Assembly: GCA_046155885.1 (NCBI GenBank)
Contig: JBJXFU010000134.1
Coordinates: 1-21,894 of the forward strand
Length of the DNA stretch: 21,894 nt
DNA from: JAOADN01 sp046155885
Lineage (GTDB): Bacteria > Pseudomonadota > Alphaproteobacteria > Rhodobacterales > Rhodobacteraceae
Reading direction: 5' to 3'
Part shown: positions 21,838 to 21,894 of the stretch, one piece after another
How positions within the stretch are numbered: the stretch's first letter is position 1
Layout of the letters: every line of letters begins with the position of its first letter
Translations under genes and position numbers: made by a program
The notes under the pieces: generated by a model
Seen by the model: the letters and a program-made list of their open reading frames with translations, nothing else
The model's database searches: none
Told to the model about the DNA's origin: nothing

Positions 21838-21894
21838 TCAGCAGGGCAGGTTCAGCCCGAATTCCTCTTTCCCTAAGACTTCACCCGCAGCCCC
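21838..21894 (-). CDS. possible C-terminal end of a gene continuing outside the window
   Basis: A minus-strand frame enters from the right edge and ends at a TGA at 21838-21840, giving 18 residues, GAAGEVLGKEEFGLNLPC. A hairpin follows. The sequence is too short to assign, and other frames stop sooner. Treat as tentative. Confidence 0.3.
   Translation of the reverse strand, partial: GAAGEVLGKEEFGLNLPC

Overview
The window looks like a chromosomal segment of a GC-rich alphaproteobacterium, most likely Rhodobacterales. The evidence is a MipZ division ATPase, a TrmD with an alphaproteobacterial-type N-terminal extension, a cysteine-free L31, and the gene order ffh - GNAT - GNAT - chorismate mutase - rpsP - rimM - trmD - rplS - rpmE. 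The assignment rests on remembered families and synteny; no search was run.

Left part (1 to about 8.3 kb): an accessory patchwork of mobile-DNA debris. It holds the 3' end of an IS481-type transposase and a decayed phage tail gene. A complete VirD2-like (MOBP-type) relaxase with a DUF3363-type C-terminus follows, with a repeat-rich upstream region that could be its oriT. Next comes an AIPR-family (abortive phage infection) gene whose 5' end appears cut off by an IS21 remnant. That remnant in turn abuts a fragment of an RHS/SpvB-like toxin gene. A hypothetical gene killed by an amber codon comes next, then about 1.5 kb with no gene I can support.

Middle part (8.3 to 19.3 kb): ordinary core chromosome. 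mipZ and a small exported protein lie on the minus strand, and an EamA transporter on the plus strand converges on the ribosomal operon at a shared terminator. The minus-strand operon runs from ffh to rpmE and includes an EVE-domain gene between rpsP and rimM. A LysR regulator and a second EamA exporter form a two-gene plus-strand unit.

Right part (19.6 to 21.8 kb): a probable IS1595-family element of about 2.15 kb bounded by imperfect 31-bp inverted repeats (23 of 31 positions match). The transposase occupies only the right 0.9 kb. The rest is an undescribed-looking passenger module on the opposite strand. It has a promoter lying between the arms of a 24-bp inverted repeat, a second 10-bp inverted repeat in the leader, a winged-helix (HARE-like) protein, a 13-codon ORF with a near-perfect ribosome binding site, a run of strong RNA hairpins ending in a weak terminator, and a 62-residue protein that overlaps the transposase tail to tail. 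This module is the most interesting part of the window.
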